Below are positions 33,135-46,184 of a stretch of DNA of 64,000 nucleotides, piece after piece (the stretch's first letter is position 1; every line of letters begins with the position of its first letter). A program made the position numbers and the translations under genes. The notes under the pieces are model-generated. The model did not search any database. It was not told where the DNA came from and saw only the letters and a list, made by a program, of their open reading frames with translations. The DNA is from Coix lacryma-jobi var. lacryma-jobi (lineage: Eukaryota; Streptophyta; Magnoliopsida; Poales; Poaceae), in contig CM019823.1 of assembly GCA_009763385.1 (NCBI GenBank), positions 46,393,528 through 46,457,527 of the forward strand, written 5' to 3'.

Positions 33135-33413
33135 GGTCTACATCTTTTCATAAAGATGACTACCATTAATTTGCATTCATATTGGCCACTCCACAAGGTA
33201 GCACCATAGTTGCTACTACAGGGTTTACACTAAGTCTATAACTTAGTGACTGCCTTCAACATGCGTACCTAATTCGTTTGCAAATTAACTAAGGTCTACA
33301 TCAATTTTGATGACTACCTTAAGACGCTTTCATACAACATGCATAATTACTCGACATCTACTGTTAACACAGATTATGCCCATTTCGAGGTCTACGCCTT
33401 TTTGGTGACTACC
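33135..33413 (+). repeat. Four hairpins with constant flanks in the C3 leader
   Basis: The units at 33135-33164, 33222-33254, 33293-33318 and 33389-33413 share the frame GGTYTAC...GACTRCC. The stems differ: CATCTTT/AAAGATG, CACTAAGT/ACTTAGTG, CATCAA/TTGATG and CGCC/GGTG (one G-U pair). They lie 145-420 bp before the gag ATG. Confidence 0.8.
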
Positions 33414-33557
33414 TCCAAAATTTTATTATGCATATGAGATTTTTTACACTATCATTAAATACAAGTTTAACTTGTCTCTATTTGCATCTCATATTACAAT
33501 GGACCACGACATTTTAATAACTTAAAATGTTTCGATGGTTTGCCTCATGTAGGATCG

Positions 33558-34614
33558 ATGACCGTCAAAGAGTTTGATTTGTTAGCTCTTGATGGCCACA
33601 ACTATCTCACATGGGTCGTGGACGTAAAAGTGAGTCTTGTGTCCCGCGGACTTTATCGAGCGGTGTTACCACCCGAAGAGGGGTGTCGCACCACATGAAG
33701 ATCAACATGTATACACGGCCCTATATCTAATTAGGAGCCATATTCACCCTGATCTTAAGGCTGAATACTTGTTGGAAGAAAATCCACGTAATCTATGGAA
33801 TTCTCTGAAGCAACGCTATGAACAGCAAAAGGCCCTCGTATTGCCTGCGGCAAACTACGAATGGACCCAACTTCGCTTACAGGATTTCAAAACTGTAAGT
33901 GACTACAACCATGTTGTCCATAGGATTTGCTCTAAGTTGCAATTCTGCGAGAAAGAACCTTCAGATGCGGATAAGATAGAAAAAACTGTGTCTACTATGT
34001 TTCCCGCTGAAAGGATTCTTCAACAACAATACCGTGAACGGCGTTTCCAGGCCTATTCTGAGCTTATACAAACTTTAATGGAGGCCGAAAAACATTCTGA
34101 ACTTATGGTTTGGAATAATTAGCCACGACTAGTTGGGTCCGCTCCATTGCCTAAAGTACATGCATATGCTAAGAAAAAACCCAAAAGTAATGATAGATCT
34201 CCTAAGACCTATCACCAAGGAAACACCAAGAAGGGTAAGAAACAACGCAGACGCAATAAGAAATTCCAAAACCGTGTTCCCAACAATGGTAAGAACATTT
34301 CCAAGCACAAAAATGACAAACCCGTGTGCCAAAAGTGTGGTTGCTATAGCCACACCACAAAGAAATGTCGTACCCCAAGTCATCTTGTTGATCTCTACTT
34401 AAAGTCTGTGGGTCGCGAACGCATTGCAAGAGGACAGAAGTATGAAGCCCACTTCAATCTTCGACCTGATAATACCAGGGAAGAGGCTGGTTGTTCACGA
34501 TCAGTTCCAGTTGAACCAAGTAACAACATCATACCTAAAGACGAGGATCTCACCAACTCAGGGAATATGATCGTGGAATATACATCTAACGACATATTTG
34601 GAGACTTCTCATAA
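33558..34614 (+). pseudogene. C3 gag with zinc knuckle, broken
   Basis: ATG at 33558 opens MTVKEFDLLALDGHNYLTWV, the usual start of copia Gag (DUF4219/UBN2 type). A frameshift near 33680 moves translation to the next frame, which reads YTALYLIRSHIHPDLKAEYL and on through the UBN2 region. An in-frame TAG sits at 34120-34122. The same frame then carries a basic region, the zinc knuckle CQKCGCYSHTTKKC (about 34327-34368) and the end at 34614. It would package element RNA in virus-like particles if intact. Two lesions make it non-functional. Confidence 0.88.
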
Positions 34615-34652
34615 AGCTCCCAATCTCTTAGATTCCAAAGTCTTAAGTCCTA

Positions 34653-34743
34653 CTCCCTCCGTCTCTAAATAGATGTCACTAGGGAAACGTGTTTGTGAGG
34701 GAAACACGGTTTTCTAGTGACATCTATTTTGAGACGGAGGGAG
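34653..34743. mobile_element. Stowaway MITE (91 bp)
   Basis: Ends are CTCCCTCCGTC and GACGGAGGGAG, the canonical Stowaway termini, flanked by TA on each side (34651-34652 and 34744-34745). The whole element is a near-perfect foldback. It lies between gag and pol of C3. Confidence 0.95.
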
Positions 34744-34939
34744 TATGTAACTATAGTTATAAGCACTTTTATGACCTAAGTGTTGTACATAGTTAATATC
34801 GCCACTATCTTAGTTGGATACCTAATAAATGTATTGTATACATTTAGTATTCGATAAATAAAGTATGTATTCTATATATCTTTAAAGAATTCTATATCAA
34901 ATTCTTCTTTTATATATAGTTTCTTCGGGGGTCAATCCA

Positions 34940-37900
34940 ATGGAGAAGGAATTATGCCTAGTGGACAGTGGCACCACTAATTCTATTCTTAGGGAAACAA
35001 AATATTTTCAAACTCTTGTTAAAAGACAAGGAAATATTTTGACAATCGCAGGGCGCGATGCAACGATAATTGGCTCTGGTCGTGCCACTATCGTACTTCC
35101 TATGGGTACCCAAATTACAATCGAGGATGCATTATTGTATCCTGATTCAAAGCATACCTTACTAAGATATAGAGATATCCGTCAAAATGGTTTTCATATA
35201 GAAACACATTATGAGAATAACGAGGAAATTCTCCACGCAAAATAGCGGATATGGCAAACGTATTGTTGAGAAAATTCCATCTTTTCCGTCCGGATTGTAC
35301 TACACATACATCAAACCCGTACCACATGTTGCGTACAAGGTATTTTTTCAGAATGTTGATGCATTCAAAACATGGCATGATCGCCTTGGTCATCCCGGAG
35401 TAGGGATGATGAGGAAAATTATCAGCAATTTTAATGGTCATGAGTTAAATACTGCTAAATTACTGAAATCTTCAGATTTTATGTGCACTTCATGCACTAC
35501 AGGAAAATTGATTTTACGTCCATCGCACGTTAAAATCCAAAATGAGCCACTCAAATTTCTTGAACGCATTTAAGGTGACATTTATGGCCCCATACAACCA
35601 TTATCTGGACCGTTCAGGTATTTCATGGTTCTTATAGACGCATCTACTAGATGGTCTCATGTGTGTCTTTTGACCACACGTAATCATGCATTTGCAAAGA
35701 TTATTGCCCAAGTTATTAGACTTAAGGCAAATAACCCTAAACATCAAATCAAATCGATTCGAATGGATAATGCTGCTGAATTTTCCTCAAAAGCTTTCAA
35801 TGACTATTGTATGGCTCTTAGAATTCAAGTACACAAAATGGTTTAACAGAATCTCTTATTAAAAGAATTAAGCTCATTGCAAGACCCTTATTACAAAATT
35901 GCAACTTACCAACTTCTTGTTGGGGTCATGCAGTCTTACACGCTACTGACTTAATTCAATTGCGACCAACTGCATATCATGTAGTTTTCCCACTGCAATT
36001 AGTACGTGGGAATATGCCTAATATTTCCCATCTGTGAAAATTTGGTTGCGTTGTATACGTACCAATCTCACTGCCTAAGCACACCACCATGGGTCCACAT
36101 AGGAAACTTGGTATCTATGTGGGATATCAATCTCCATCGATTATCAAATACCTCGAACCCCTTACAGGGGACTTATTCACGGCCCGGTATGCTGGTTGCA
36201 TATTCAATGAGGACCATTTCCCGGCATTAGGGGAGACTACAAGTACCAAAATGAATGCCAGGAAATCGACTGGAATGCCCAAGGAATTTCCAACTCAAAT
36301 CCACGTACTCAAGAAACTGAACAACAAGTTCAGAAAATTATAAATTTGCAACATATTGCAAATAATCTGCCAGAAGCATTTACTGATTATAAGGGTGTCA
36401 CTAAATCCTCTTATCCTGCTCGTAATGCGCCTGAAAGAGTGGAGGTACCAATAAAAACCATTCAGCCCTCACTTCCAAAGAAGAGGGGGAGAAGTACGGT
36501 CGCTCCCAAGGATAATGCTTCAAATAAGCGTTCAAGGATACCGAGGACTAAATCCTCTAAATCAGTAAATCCAAGCCAACCTCAAGTTGGTAGACACCCG
36601 ACAGTGGATAAAAGTCCAACACCAGGACCTAATTCACAGCCTGGATCAACAGTGCACCCAAACACTGATCCTGGGACATCGGAACACCCTGACTTCATAG
36701 TTTTGAGAAATGTTGAGTCACAATATGGGGTGAAAGAAATTTCCATCAATTACATTGAAACTGGAGAATCATACGATCGTAAGACTACTATTGTCAACAT
36801 GTACTTCTCCGCAGCCATTGCAGAAATCTTTCTCAATGACCCAGAACCTAAGACCATGGCAGAGTACAAAAAGCGCTCGGACTGGGCTCAATGAAAAGAA
36901 GCAATCCAAGTTGAGATAGCCTCGCTCACTAAAAAGGGGTATTCACATCTGTGATGTCCACACCTTCCAAAGTCTTTCTTGTAGGCTTTAAATGGGTTTT
37001 CATCCGAAAACAGAATGAAAACAATGAGGTGGTGAGATATAAAGCAGGGCTAGTAGCACAAGGGTTCATGCAGAGACCCGTCATTGATTTTAATGAAACA
37101 TATTCTCCAGTAATGAGTGAAATTACTTTTCGATACTTAATATCATTGGCAGATCAAAATCATCTATCTATGCAGTTGATGGATGTGGTGACAGCATATT
37201 TATATGGGTCACTTGATTCGGACATATACATGAAGGTTCCCGATGGAATCCAAATTCCGAATCCAAACACAAATCGCAACATGTATTGTGTAAAATTGCA
37301 AAAGTCATTATATAGCTTAAAGCAATCGGGTCGGATGTGGTACAATCGACTAAGTGAGTTCCTTCTCAAGAAGGTTACTCCAACAATGATGATTGCCCAT
37401 GTGTTTTCATTAAGAAATCTCCAACGGGATTTCGTATTATATCTGTATGTGTTGATGATTTAAACATCATTGGCAATCCAAAGGATATAAATGAAGTACG
37501 TAATCATCTCACGAAGGAATTCAAGATGAAGGATTTGGGTAAGACCCGGTATTGCTTGGGCTTACAAATTGAGCACCGTCCTACAGGGATTTTAGTGCAT
37601 CAGTTAGCCTATGTCCAGAAAATTTTGGAGAAATTCAAAATGGACAAATCATACCCCATCAAAACATCGATGGCTGTTCGTTCCTTAGAAGTAGGGAAAT
37701 ATCAATTTAGACCACCGGATGTTGGTGAAAAGATATTAGGACCAAAGGTTCCATATCTCAGTATCATTGGCGCACTTATGTATTTTGCAAATTGCACTAG
37801 GCCTGATATCGCATTTGCAGTAAACTTACTAGCTAGGCATAGTGTGAAACCCACTCGCCGTCATTGGACGGGAGCAAAGTGTATCCTCAGATACCTTAAT

Positions 37901-38467
37901 GGCACAAAAGATCTTGGTCTATTCTTTAGTAAGAATCATGATCCCAATATGATTGGCTACACAGATGTCGGCTACTTATCTGACCCTCATAACAGAAAAT
38001 CCCAAACAAGATTTGTATTTCTTCGTGGAGGTACGACTATTTCATGGAAGTCTTCTAAACAGACCATGACGTCCACCTCTACTAATCGTTCTAAAATTAT
38101 TGCTCTATAAGAAGCATCACGTGAATACGTGTGGCTTCGCAGAATGATTAACCACATACAACAATCAGGTGACATTAGTTCTATTGAATCACCTACAATT
38201 ATCTATGAGGATAATTCTGCTTGTGTTACTCAGATGCAAACATGTTACATAAAGAGCAATATCACAAAGCACCTTATTCCTAAGTTGTTTTATCCCCATG
38301 AGCTACAAGAAAATGGGGAAATAGACATCTTATGAATCAAGTATTGTGATAATCTTGCAGATCTTTTTACTAAGTCCTTACCATATTCTGTATTTCATAA
38401 ATTGGTACATGGAATTGGTATGCGGCGACTTCGAGACTTGCAAGAATCAAGGGGAGATATCTTCTAG
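34940..38467 (+). pseudogene. C3 copia pol, heavily decayed
   Basis: Protease VDSGTTNSILRETK is near 34961. GAG-pre-integrase has HDRLGHPG and CTSCTTGK near 35377-35510. The integrase core has GDIYGP (35574), RMDNAAEF (about 35760) and a NGLTESL glutamate region after a small deletion near 35840. The RT begins FKWVFIRKQNE near 36985, and its active-site box reads CVDD near 37448-37459, so the usual Tyr is Cys while both Asp remain. RNase H follows, then LADLFTKSL near 38356, ending at 38467. Lesions include TAA 35571-35573, TGA near 36036, TGA 36892-36894, TAA 38108-38110, TGA near 38333, and frameshifts near 35235, 35840, 36945 and 37373. Confidence 0.92.
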
Positions 38468-38763
38468 ATATCACCTCTACTCGCATCATGTTATACTCTT
38501 TTCTTTAACGAGTTTTACTGACAAGGTTTCTTGTTAAAGTTTTTAATGAGGTAATATTAACATAAGCATGTCATATTTTCTATTTTCCCCATCGGGGTTT
38601 TTATAGTAAATATCAAAGACACATATTGCTCTCACAACTATTCATGGTTTTTCCCTAAAAAGGTTTTTCATGAGAGTTATCCTAGAGGCAATACCAATGA
38701 TATGTTGTCATATTTTTCTCTTGAATTTTCCCACTGGGTTTTGCAGGAGTTTTAGCGACCTAT
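38468..38763 (+). other. C3 3' non-coding region, left piece
   Basis: This is AT-rich spacer with repeated TTTTCCC...GGGTTTT blocks that continue at 48702. It ends with CCTAT (38759-38763), the target duplication of the gag-only Sirevirus. Confidence 0.8.
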
Positions 38764-41281
38764 TGAAGGGTCGAGATGGCGGACTAGAGGGGGGGTGAAT
38801 AGTCCTTTTTAAAACTTAAACTTAATCGGAGCGGCTAACCGAAACAAATGCGGAATTAAAACTATCGGTCTAGCCAAGACTACACCCCTCTACCTATACT
38901 CTATGACACCTTACAAAAGATCCTAATCAAAGCAAATAAGGTGTCGGGCTAGCTAGAGCTCACCTAACCAATTCTAGCTTGCAAGGTTACACAAACCTAA
39001 GCAACTAGTACTCAAACAACGGGGGAGCTCCTACTCATGCCACTAAGCAAAAGCACAAAGCCTAAGCTCACTAGCAATGCTCAATAACAAGGCTACACAA
39101 GCCAAATTAGAGAGCTCAACTTAGCTACACAAACTAAGCAATGTGACTAGCAAGACTACAAGTCAACTAGTCACTCATGGGATCAACTTCTATGCTACAC
39201 AAGCAAGGAAGGTAACTAGCAAGCTACACAAGCTAACTAATCATAAGAGCAACTACACTAGCACATGTATATCAACAAGTAAATACAAGCTAGTGAAAGG
39301 AGTTTGCAAACCACCGAGAAGATGAACACGAAGTTGACACGGTGATTTTTCTCCCGAGGTTCACTTGGTTGCCACCAAGCTAGTCCCCGTTGTGTCGACC
39401 ACACACTTTGGTAGTTCGGCGGCTAATAGGCACCACACCTAGCTCGACACTCGAGCGCCGCAAGAACTCACCCACAAGTGAGGGTAACTCAATGACACGC
39501 GCAATCCACTAGAGTTGCTCTTCGCGATCCCCGCGGGGCGAGCACAATGCCCCTCACAATCCTTCTCCGGAGCCACGCACAATCTTCACGCGGGCTTCAC
39601 GACGGAGACTCGATCACCAAGCCGTCTAGGAGGTGGCAACCTCCAAGAGTAATAAGCACCACCGGCTTGCAACTCGAACACCTAGTGCCACTCGATGCAA
39701 TCTCTCAAAGCAACGCACTAGAATCGCTCACTCGCAATAGATTCGCACACTAGCAAGCATAAGCGAGTTAGAAAGCTCCTAGGCACATCCACACCAGCCA
39801 CCAAGGCTTTGGAGTGCTCTCTCTCTATCCTAGGGCCGGCCACAACGACTATATATAGAGGGGGGAGGGCGGCGGCCCGATCCCCACCTTTTTACGCTTT
39901 GCCGGTAGTACCGGCCCCTCCTGGGCGGTAGTACCGGCCTTGGTCAAACTAGCCGTTTCCTCACATCCCGCTGATTTCGGCAAACCACCGACCCCTGGTC
40001 GGTTCCTCCGAGGTCGGTAGTACCGAGGTAATGGCGGTACTACCGCCAGGCCAAAATCGCCGCGAACAGCGAGCTCTGCGAAAAACCAGCCACTACCGAC
40101 CTTGCGTCGGTACCACCGTGGGCGGTAGTACCGAGGTAATGGCGGTACTACCGGCAAGCCATTTTTCAAAACAACAGAGAGCCTCGCGAAAAACCAGCCA
40201 CTACCGACCTTGCGTCGGTACCACCGTGGGCGGTAGTACCGAGGTAATGGCGGTACTACCGGCAAGCCATTTTCAAAAACTACAGAGAGCCTCGCGAAAA
40301 CTCCTCAGGGCCACGGTACCACCGACCATCGGTCGGTACCACCGCCGGCGGTAGTACCGAGGTAATGGCGGTACCACCGCCAGGCCAAAAACGCCCCATT
40401 ACAGAGAAGGCTGCACGCAGCACCTATGGGCGGTACCACCGACCACCCTGGTCGGTACCACCGACCATACACAGAAAACTTCATTTTCTTCCCTGTTTTG
40501 ATCCAAACCAACTCCAACAACTTCTCCTTTGCAAATGTGCTAACACCAACAAGTGTACAACATCATGTGCATGTGTGTTAGCATTTTCAAAATCATTTTC
40601 AAAGGATTTTCTCTTTCACTCATAACGCCACTCGATCCTAGTAACAACGCAAAGTTAGATCGCTCAAGTGGCACTAGATGACCGATATGCAAACAAGTTT
40701 GCTCCTCTTAATAGTACGGCCATCTATCCTAAACCCGGTCATAATCTTCTCTACACACCTATGACCGGTGAAATGAAATGCCCTACAAATATACCTTTGC
40801 CTTGCGCATTCCATTCCATCTCCTTCGGTGTTGATGCAACACATGCACCAACCTATCTTCAAATGATATGATCCACTTCATATCATCACGTGGCCTCCAT
40901 GGTCCATCGATCTTGACATCACTTGCTCTTCACCATCGCTTCGGTCCTTCGGCGCCAAGTCTTGCTTAAGCCTCCCGACACTCGGTACCAACGGCTTCAA
41001 AGCCTCAACTTGCCCTTCACCTTCGCAACCGGTCCATCAAGCCAAGTCTTGCCTTGATCTTCTCCATCTTAGCCATATGACCATATGTCATGTCACATAT
41101 GCATTAAGCTCCTTCTTCACATATGTGAGCCTTGCAACATCTTCCAAGCCATTTCACCTCTATGGCATATGTTGCTCACACATGATCACCTATGGACTAA
41201 TCACCTGTGTAATTCACTTCAAACACCATTAGTCCACCTAAAGTTGTCACTCAATTACCAAAACCAAACTAGGACCTTTCA
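38764..41281 (-). repeat. T1 3' LTR
   Basis: On the plus strand it runs from TGAAGGGTCGAG to GGACCTTTCA, 2518 bp. Compared with 46185-48701 it differs by T/A near 39191, C/G near 39273 and one extra T in a T-run near 40165. A minus-strand TATA-like box (TATATATAG) lies at 39850-39858, next to the repeated-motif array. Confidence 0.95.
39902..40465. repeat. CGGTAGTACCG repeated-motif array in T1 3' LTR
   Basis: About 16 copies of a symmetrical motif occur as GGTAGTACC, GGTACTACC and GGTACCACC forms flanked by CGG/CCG, the first at 39902-39914. The equivalent array in the other LTR is at 47323-47885. Core CGG-CCG symmetry and high copy number match the Sirevirus LTR repeated motif. Confidence 0.92.
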
Positions 41282-41295
41282 ATCTCCCCCTTTTT
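41282..41295 (-). other. T1 terminal polypurine tract
   Basis: On the element strand it reads AAAAAGGGGGAGAT, abutting the 3' LTR. It primes plus-strand synthesis. Flanking arms, on the plus strand GGTAATTGATGACAAC at 41296-41311 and GTTGTCACTCAATTACC at 41243-41259, are complementary and place the PPT/LTR junction in a loop. Further tracts of GGGGGAG type lie near 41421, 41838 and 41972. Confidence 0.88.
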
Positions 41296-41311
41296 GGTAA
41301 TTGATGACAAC

Positions 41312-44279
41312 TCTACAAAGATATGGAAATTAAGCTCTTTGGATTCTATGTTACTTATCCAACATTAAGACCATATAAGAGAATTTGGATAAGCACCATA
41401 CAACCCGACTTTGTAGTGTTAACTCCCCCTACATGTGTGCTCAAATGGTTTGGTTTCAAGCTTGCACACATGCATAAATATGAAATTTGTGGGAGTGTTA
41501 GCACTACTAAGTGATGCTAAGGTATACATGATGAAATTTTACCTTTGAAGCGTGCATACCACATTTTGATTCATCCTTAGCATCGAAGAGTAGCTAGACA
41601 TCATAAAAACTAGAAAACCCCGTGAGATCAACATTAATAGCAAGGGTCTAGTTTTGCATAAAAAACACAAGTCTAGCTAGAAAACCTATGCATGCTAGTT
41701 ATCAATTCATCAATTAAATCCTATAACTAGCATACACCACACAAGCATGCATATAAAATTTTTAAAACTTATGCAATGCAAGCAAGCGCATGATTATGCA
41801 CATATCAAATGCAACAACCAAGTTCATGAGCTTGCTCCCCCTACTTGTGTGTTCTCATTGTCCAAGAATTTTGATCCTTCAATCTTGTGCTCCCTCTTGA
41901 TCCATGTCCATCTTCTTTTCTCCCTCTTTGTCCTTGACATATCATAATTGACATATCTTTTCCATAACTTCTCCCCCTTTGTCATCAATGACCATAAAAG
42001 GCATGCTTCTCTTGATACAAAGGGTTGGACTAGGGTAGATGGATGATACTTGAGTCTTCATTTTTGATGGACACCACCATATGTGTTGGAATGATACCAT
42101 GTGTAGGATCTTTGACCTTGATACCAATAGGTGGGGCACCTTCCCTATGTCATAGCATGGGTCATCCACTTGATAAGCTTGAGCTTTTGTTGGTGATGGA
42201 TCTTTGCTTGATTTGATCACTTAAAGTTGAGGACCACTTGAAGTCTTGTAGGATACCACTTGAATAAAAAGTTTAACTTGATATCCATTTGCATTATTAT
42301 CTTCTTCTTGAACTCTTGTCATCTTCATGAGCTTCTCATTTGTGACTTGAACTAGGCAATATTGCACAAGATATCTAACTCGGTTTGCTCTAGAGTAAGC
42401 TTCTTCACACATCTTTCAATGGTTATCTTACTCATGTTGAATTAGACACTTGAATGTTCATCTTCTAGATCAAGTACTTGGGTTCACTAGCTCATGAACA
42501 AACTCATATACTAACCACTAGATCATATAATCAAACAAGCAATAGTGGTAGGCAATGAATTTAAACTTTCCAATTGTTATGCATGATCCTATTGAACATG
42601 TACTATATGCACTAACCGCATACTAGTAAGGGATGAATATGATCATGCACATTACAATGATACCTTTGCTATCTTGGAGTAGAGGATAGTCATTTGATTC
42701 CAATTAAGCTCCAAATAGCAATGTGAAGTCCATGGTGAAGATCAATATATACCAATTGATAGAACAAATCTTCACTCATATGATTAAGTGCATTATCTTG
42801 TTGTGGTTGGCTTGCTTCTTTATTTGAACATAGCTTGCATATGAATACCACTTGAATTGTCATGATTTGCTTTTCTATCTTGGGTGTTGCTTGCTTTCTT
42901 TCTTGATCAATCTCTTGATTTTTCCAACTAAGCGTCTCAAATGACACTTTAGATCACCACTTCCATGTTAGCCTTCCAAGCCTAGCTTGGTTAACCTACC
43001 AAAGGCGGCAAGCCCCTACAAAAGGGAGAAGTGACCTCTCTCCAAAGAATCATCCTTGATACTTACTTGAATTGACTTTGTTTGATTGATCCATTTGAAC
43101 TCTTCTTGAAATGTGACTTTGAATCCATCTTTGAGTCCCTTTTTGAGTCCTTTTCTTTCTTCCAAAAGATCTTCAATTGATACTAGGACTTCATCTTTCT
43201 CTTCATCTTGATGTTGGTCTTGATCTTCAATTTGAGTACCAAATGTGTGCCAAATACACTTCTTAATCAAATGAACTTGTACTCATCTTTGTCATGCTTC
43301 TAGCTCATTTCAAAACCAAACATTGGTCCCTCAACCACTTATAAACATGATTCCAACTTGAGGACCTTTCAATCAAAGTGACTCTAGATTAATCCAATAT
43401 TTGTCACTTTTCTGGCAGATTTTGTCCTTCTCAAAGAAACATGCATATCTCCCAAAATATAAGTCCAACGACTATGAAATTTGGTGGAGATGTGCCTCTC
43501 TAAGTGTTCTAGCAGCCATAAAAATTTGAGCTTCATTGGCTTTCTAGATTGCTACCAGATTTCAATTCTTTCCATAGTACTACATGCTGAAAACTGCTGC
43601 ACTATAGTTGACAAGATCCTCTCCAAAACTAAAGCATCACTTATCCAATTATCATGAATTTTGCACAGCAACTAATACCATATGTGAAGAGCATGTGTAC
43701 CAAATTTCAAGCCAATCCAAATAGATTTGATCATTCAAACATGGCTATTATCACAGCTAGCTCAGATTTCAGATTTTTGACAACTTTGAGCAATTGAGCT
43801 ATACTTTACCAATTTGAATCAAACTTGAGCTAACATGTTTGAATACTCTCACAAGACATATATCCATTCAAATCACTTACTAAAAGAAGTCTCATGAACT
43901 TATCCATTCAAACTAACTCAATTTTGATCACTAAGCATCACATCCATTCAGTCATCTTATAGCAAGCAACATATGCATATATATCCGATTCAATCATCTC
44001 ATATGCATTTAAAATAACATGATCAACTAGAGATATACCTTAGTAGCTCATGATCATGAAATAGCAAGCTTCTTCATCTACCATTTGCAAACCTTTAAAT
44101 ATATATCCAATCAACCACCACAACTTGATCTTTTGCACTTGTATGTTTTGCACTTGGACTTCACTTCACTTGGCATTGGGTTTGGATGTTCACTAAGCTT
44201 CTTTACTTGACTCAATCATATGATGGACAATATGAAATTGATTGAATCAAGCCTCCAATGCCATGGTACCTACACACAT
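41312..44279 (-). other. T1 non-coding region in place of pol
   Basis: This is AT-rich DNA without any frame resembling protease, integrase, RT, RNase H or env. It holds extra PPT-like tracts near the 3' LTR end. It separates the gag stop from the PPT. Confidence 0.75.
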
Positions 44280-46133
44280 TCATCCACTTTTTGATGGTAC
44301 CCAAACTAGTTTGGGTCCTCTCAAGTTAGGAGCAACATACTTTGGCATAGCCTTAGTATGAGTAGCGGGATGTTTTGCAATAGCAACCAATGTGGTACCA
44401 TTGTCATCCTTTCTAAGCACAATATCATTATCAATTGAAATAGGCTTAGAAGTCATACCTAGGGGACATGAATTAGCCATGTGTCCCCTTTCCCGGCATG
44501 AGTAGCAACTTCTCTTTGATTGAGCCTTCTCTTCCTTGCTCATTTGTTGCTTCTCATTGCCTTGCCTCTTCTCATTTGCTTGAGCCTTCTTCTCAAGCTT
44601 GATAGGACACTTCGAGGCAAAGTGTCCCATATCACCACACTTGTAGCACTTGATGTGAGCCAAATCTTTCTTCTTTTCTTCATTCTTGCTCATCATCATT
44701 TTGGCATCTTGAATGTGAGTTGGATGCCTTGCTCTTCCGCCCCTTCTTGTTTTCTTCTTCTTCATCAAGTCACCATCATGATGGTTGTTCTTGATTTGAG
44801 CTTGGGGCTTCTTCTTGTTGGGGCAAGCTTTTGCAAGATGTCCCATTTCATGGCATTGATAGCACATGAAATGAGATAGCTTCTTTTCTTCTTGCTTTCT
44901 CATTTTCTTGCCCTTGGCATTGCTTTTGTTAAAGCCAATGCCACTCTTGTCACCATAGCTTCTTTGATTCTTCATCATGTGCTCATGGGTGACTTTTGAT
45001 CTACACCACCTCTCTAACTTATTGCTCAAGTTCTTCACTTCGCTTTTGAGCTCATTGTTCTCCTTCAAAAGGTTAGTCTCACAAGACAAAGAAGTAGAAC
45101 AAGCATCTAATTGTAAAGAACATGGCATAGATAATAAATCTTCACAAGAGGTGGATACATGCTTCTTTTCTTCATCACAAGGGTTAGCACAAGTATGCGA
45201 TTGATCAATTGTCCCATGTGATGAGCTCTCACTAGTTTTAATTTGTTCATTAGAAAGCTTACTAGTGAGAAAAGCATGGTCTTTTACCAAATTATCATGA
45301 GTAACACATAGTTCCTCATGAGTCAATTTAAGCTCATCATGTGAACAAGTAGTAACATAAAGTAAATGATTTTGTTGTTCACATGCATTCTTTAGAAATG
45401 AGTTTTCTAATGTCAATTTTGCATTTTTAGCTAACTCATTTTCTAAAGCAATGGTCATGCTAGCAAGTCTACTAACAAGCTCATCATAGGAATCATGATT
45501 AATCATATTGCAATTTGATACCTTAGTGTCACCTTGTGACATGAAGCAATATGATGATGTTGGAGAGCTTGTAGTAGCATCATCATTGGAGCATGTACCA
45601 TTATTACCATCAAGTGTGCTTGAGGTTGAATCATCACTTGCATCACTTGAGGCATCATCTTCCATCTTGTCAAGTGTGCTTGAAGTATTTTCATTGATTG
45701 CATCACTTGAACATGAGGTGGAGCAATCTTCCACAACAACTATGTTGCGGTCATGCTCAACATCCTCATGTACCACCGGTTCATCCTCCTTTATGAACTT
45801 GCCATCATCAAACGTGGAGGGATCACCGAAGGTGGTCTTGATGGATTCCCACATCTCATGGGCGGTCCCTTTGGAGTTGATCTTATAAAACAACTCAAAA
45901 CTCAATGCATCCATTAGATAACAATAAGCATTTGCATCAAGTTCAAAGAGATCCTTTTGAGCTTTGGTGAGTTTTCTATGGTCCAAAACATGAGTGAGAC
46001 CACTAGTGATAATCCACCAAAACTTTGGCCCCTTTGCACGAAAATGATCAAGCATATGGTGTTTCCATTGTGCAAAGTGTGTGCCATCAAAAATATGTGT
46101 ATCACACACATCATCTAGCCCACTAGACGCCAT
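44280..46133 (-). CDS. T1 Gag polyprotein (617 aa, three zinc knuckles), intact
   Basis: The ATG lies 52 bp downstream of the 5' LTR, just after the PBS, and the frame is uninterrupted for 617 codons. Residues 1-110 form the N-terminal copia Gag region (IFDGTHFAQWKHHMLDHFRA, then a LMDALSFELFYKINS stretch and MWESIKTTF). An acidic Ser/Asp/Thr-rich segment (about 110-210) follows, then a long coiled-coil-like region (about 215-390). Three CX2CX4HX4C zinc knuckles lie at about 424-437, 496-509 and 543-556, separated by Lys-rich linkers. Three knuckles rather than one is notable. The protein should form particles and bind RNA. No pol follows. The intact frame and near-identical LTRs fit recent activity. 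Confidence 0.95.
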   Translation of the reverse strand: MASSGLDDVCDTHIFDGTHFAQWKHHMLDHFRAKGPKFWWIITSGLTHVLDHRKLTKAQKDLFELDANAYCYLMDALSFELFYKINSKGTAHEMWESIKTTFGDPSTFDDGKFIKEDEPVVHEDVEHDRNIVVVEDCSTSCSSDAINENTSSTLDKMEDDASSDASDDSTSSTLDGNNGTCSNDDATTSSPTSSYCFMSQGDTKVSNCNMINHDSYDELVSRLASMTIALENELAKNAKLTLENSFLKNACEQQNHLLYVTTCSHDELKLTHEELCVTHDNLVKDHAFLTSKLSNEQIKTSESSSHGTIDQSHTCANPCDEEKKHVSTSCEDLLSMPCSLQLDACSTSLSCETNLLKENNELKSEVKNLSNKLERWCRSKVTHEHMMKNQRSYGDKSGIGFNKSNAKGKKMRKQEEKKLSHFMCYQCHEMGHLAKACPNKKKPQAQIKNNHHDGDLMKKKKTRRGGRARHPTHIQDAKMMMSKNEEKKKDLAHIKCYKCGDMGHFASKCPIKLEKKAQANEKRQGNEKQQMSKEEKAQSKRSCYSCRERGHMANSCPLGMTSKPISIDNDIVLRKDDNGTTLVAIAKHPATHTKAMPKYVAPNLRGPKLVWVPSKSG

Positions 46134-46170
46134 CCTCTCGGGTCGGTGAAGACCACAAATGAGAAACCTC

Positions 46171-46182
46171 GCTCTGATACCA
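46171..46182 (-). other. T1 primer-binding site (initiator Met tRNA)
   Basis: On the element strand it reads TGGTATCAGAGC, the standard plant copia site complementary to initiator Met-tRNA. It begins 2 bp inside the 5' LTR. It proves the minus orientation of T1. Confidence 0.95.
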
Positions 46183-46184
46183 AT

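Noticed and set aside
39849..40265. 138-codon minus-strand open frame in the T1 LTR (and 102 codons at 47270-47578)
   Set aside because: It is made of the CGGTAGTACCG array read through; a 1-bp indel between the two LTRs changes it. No family features.
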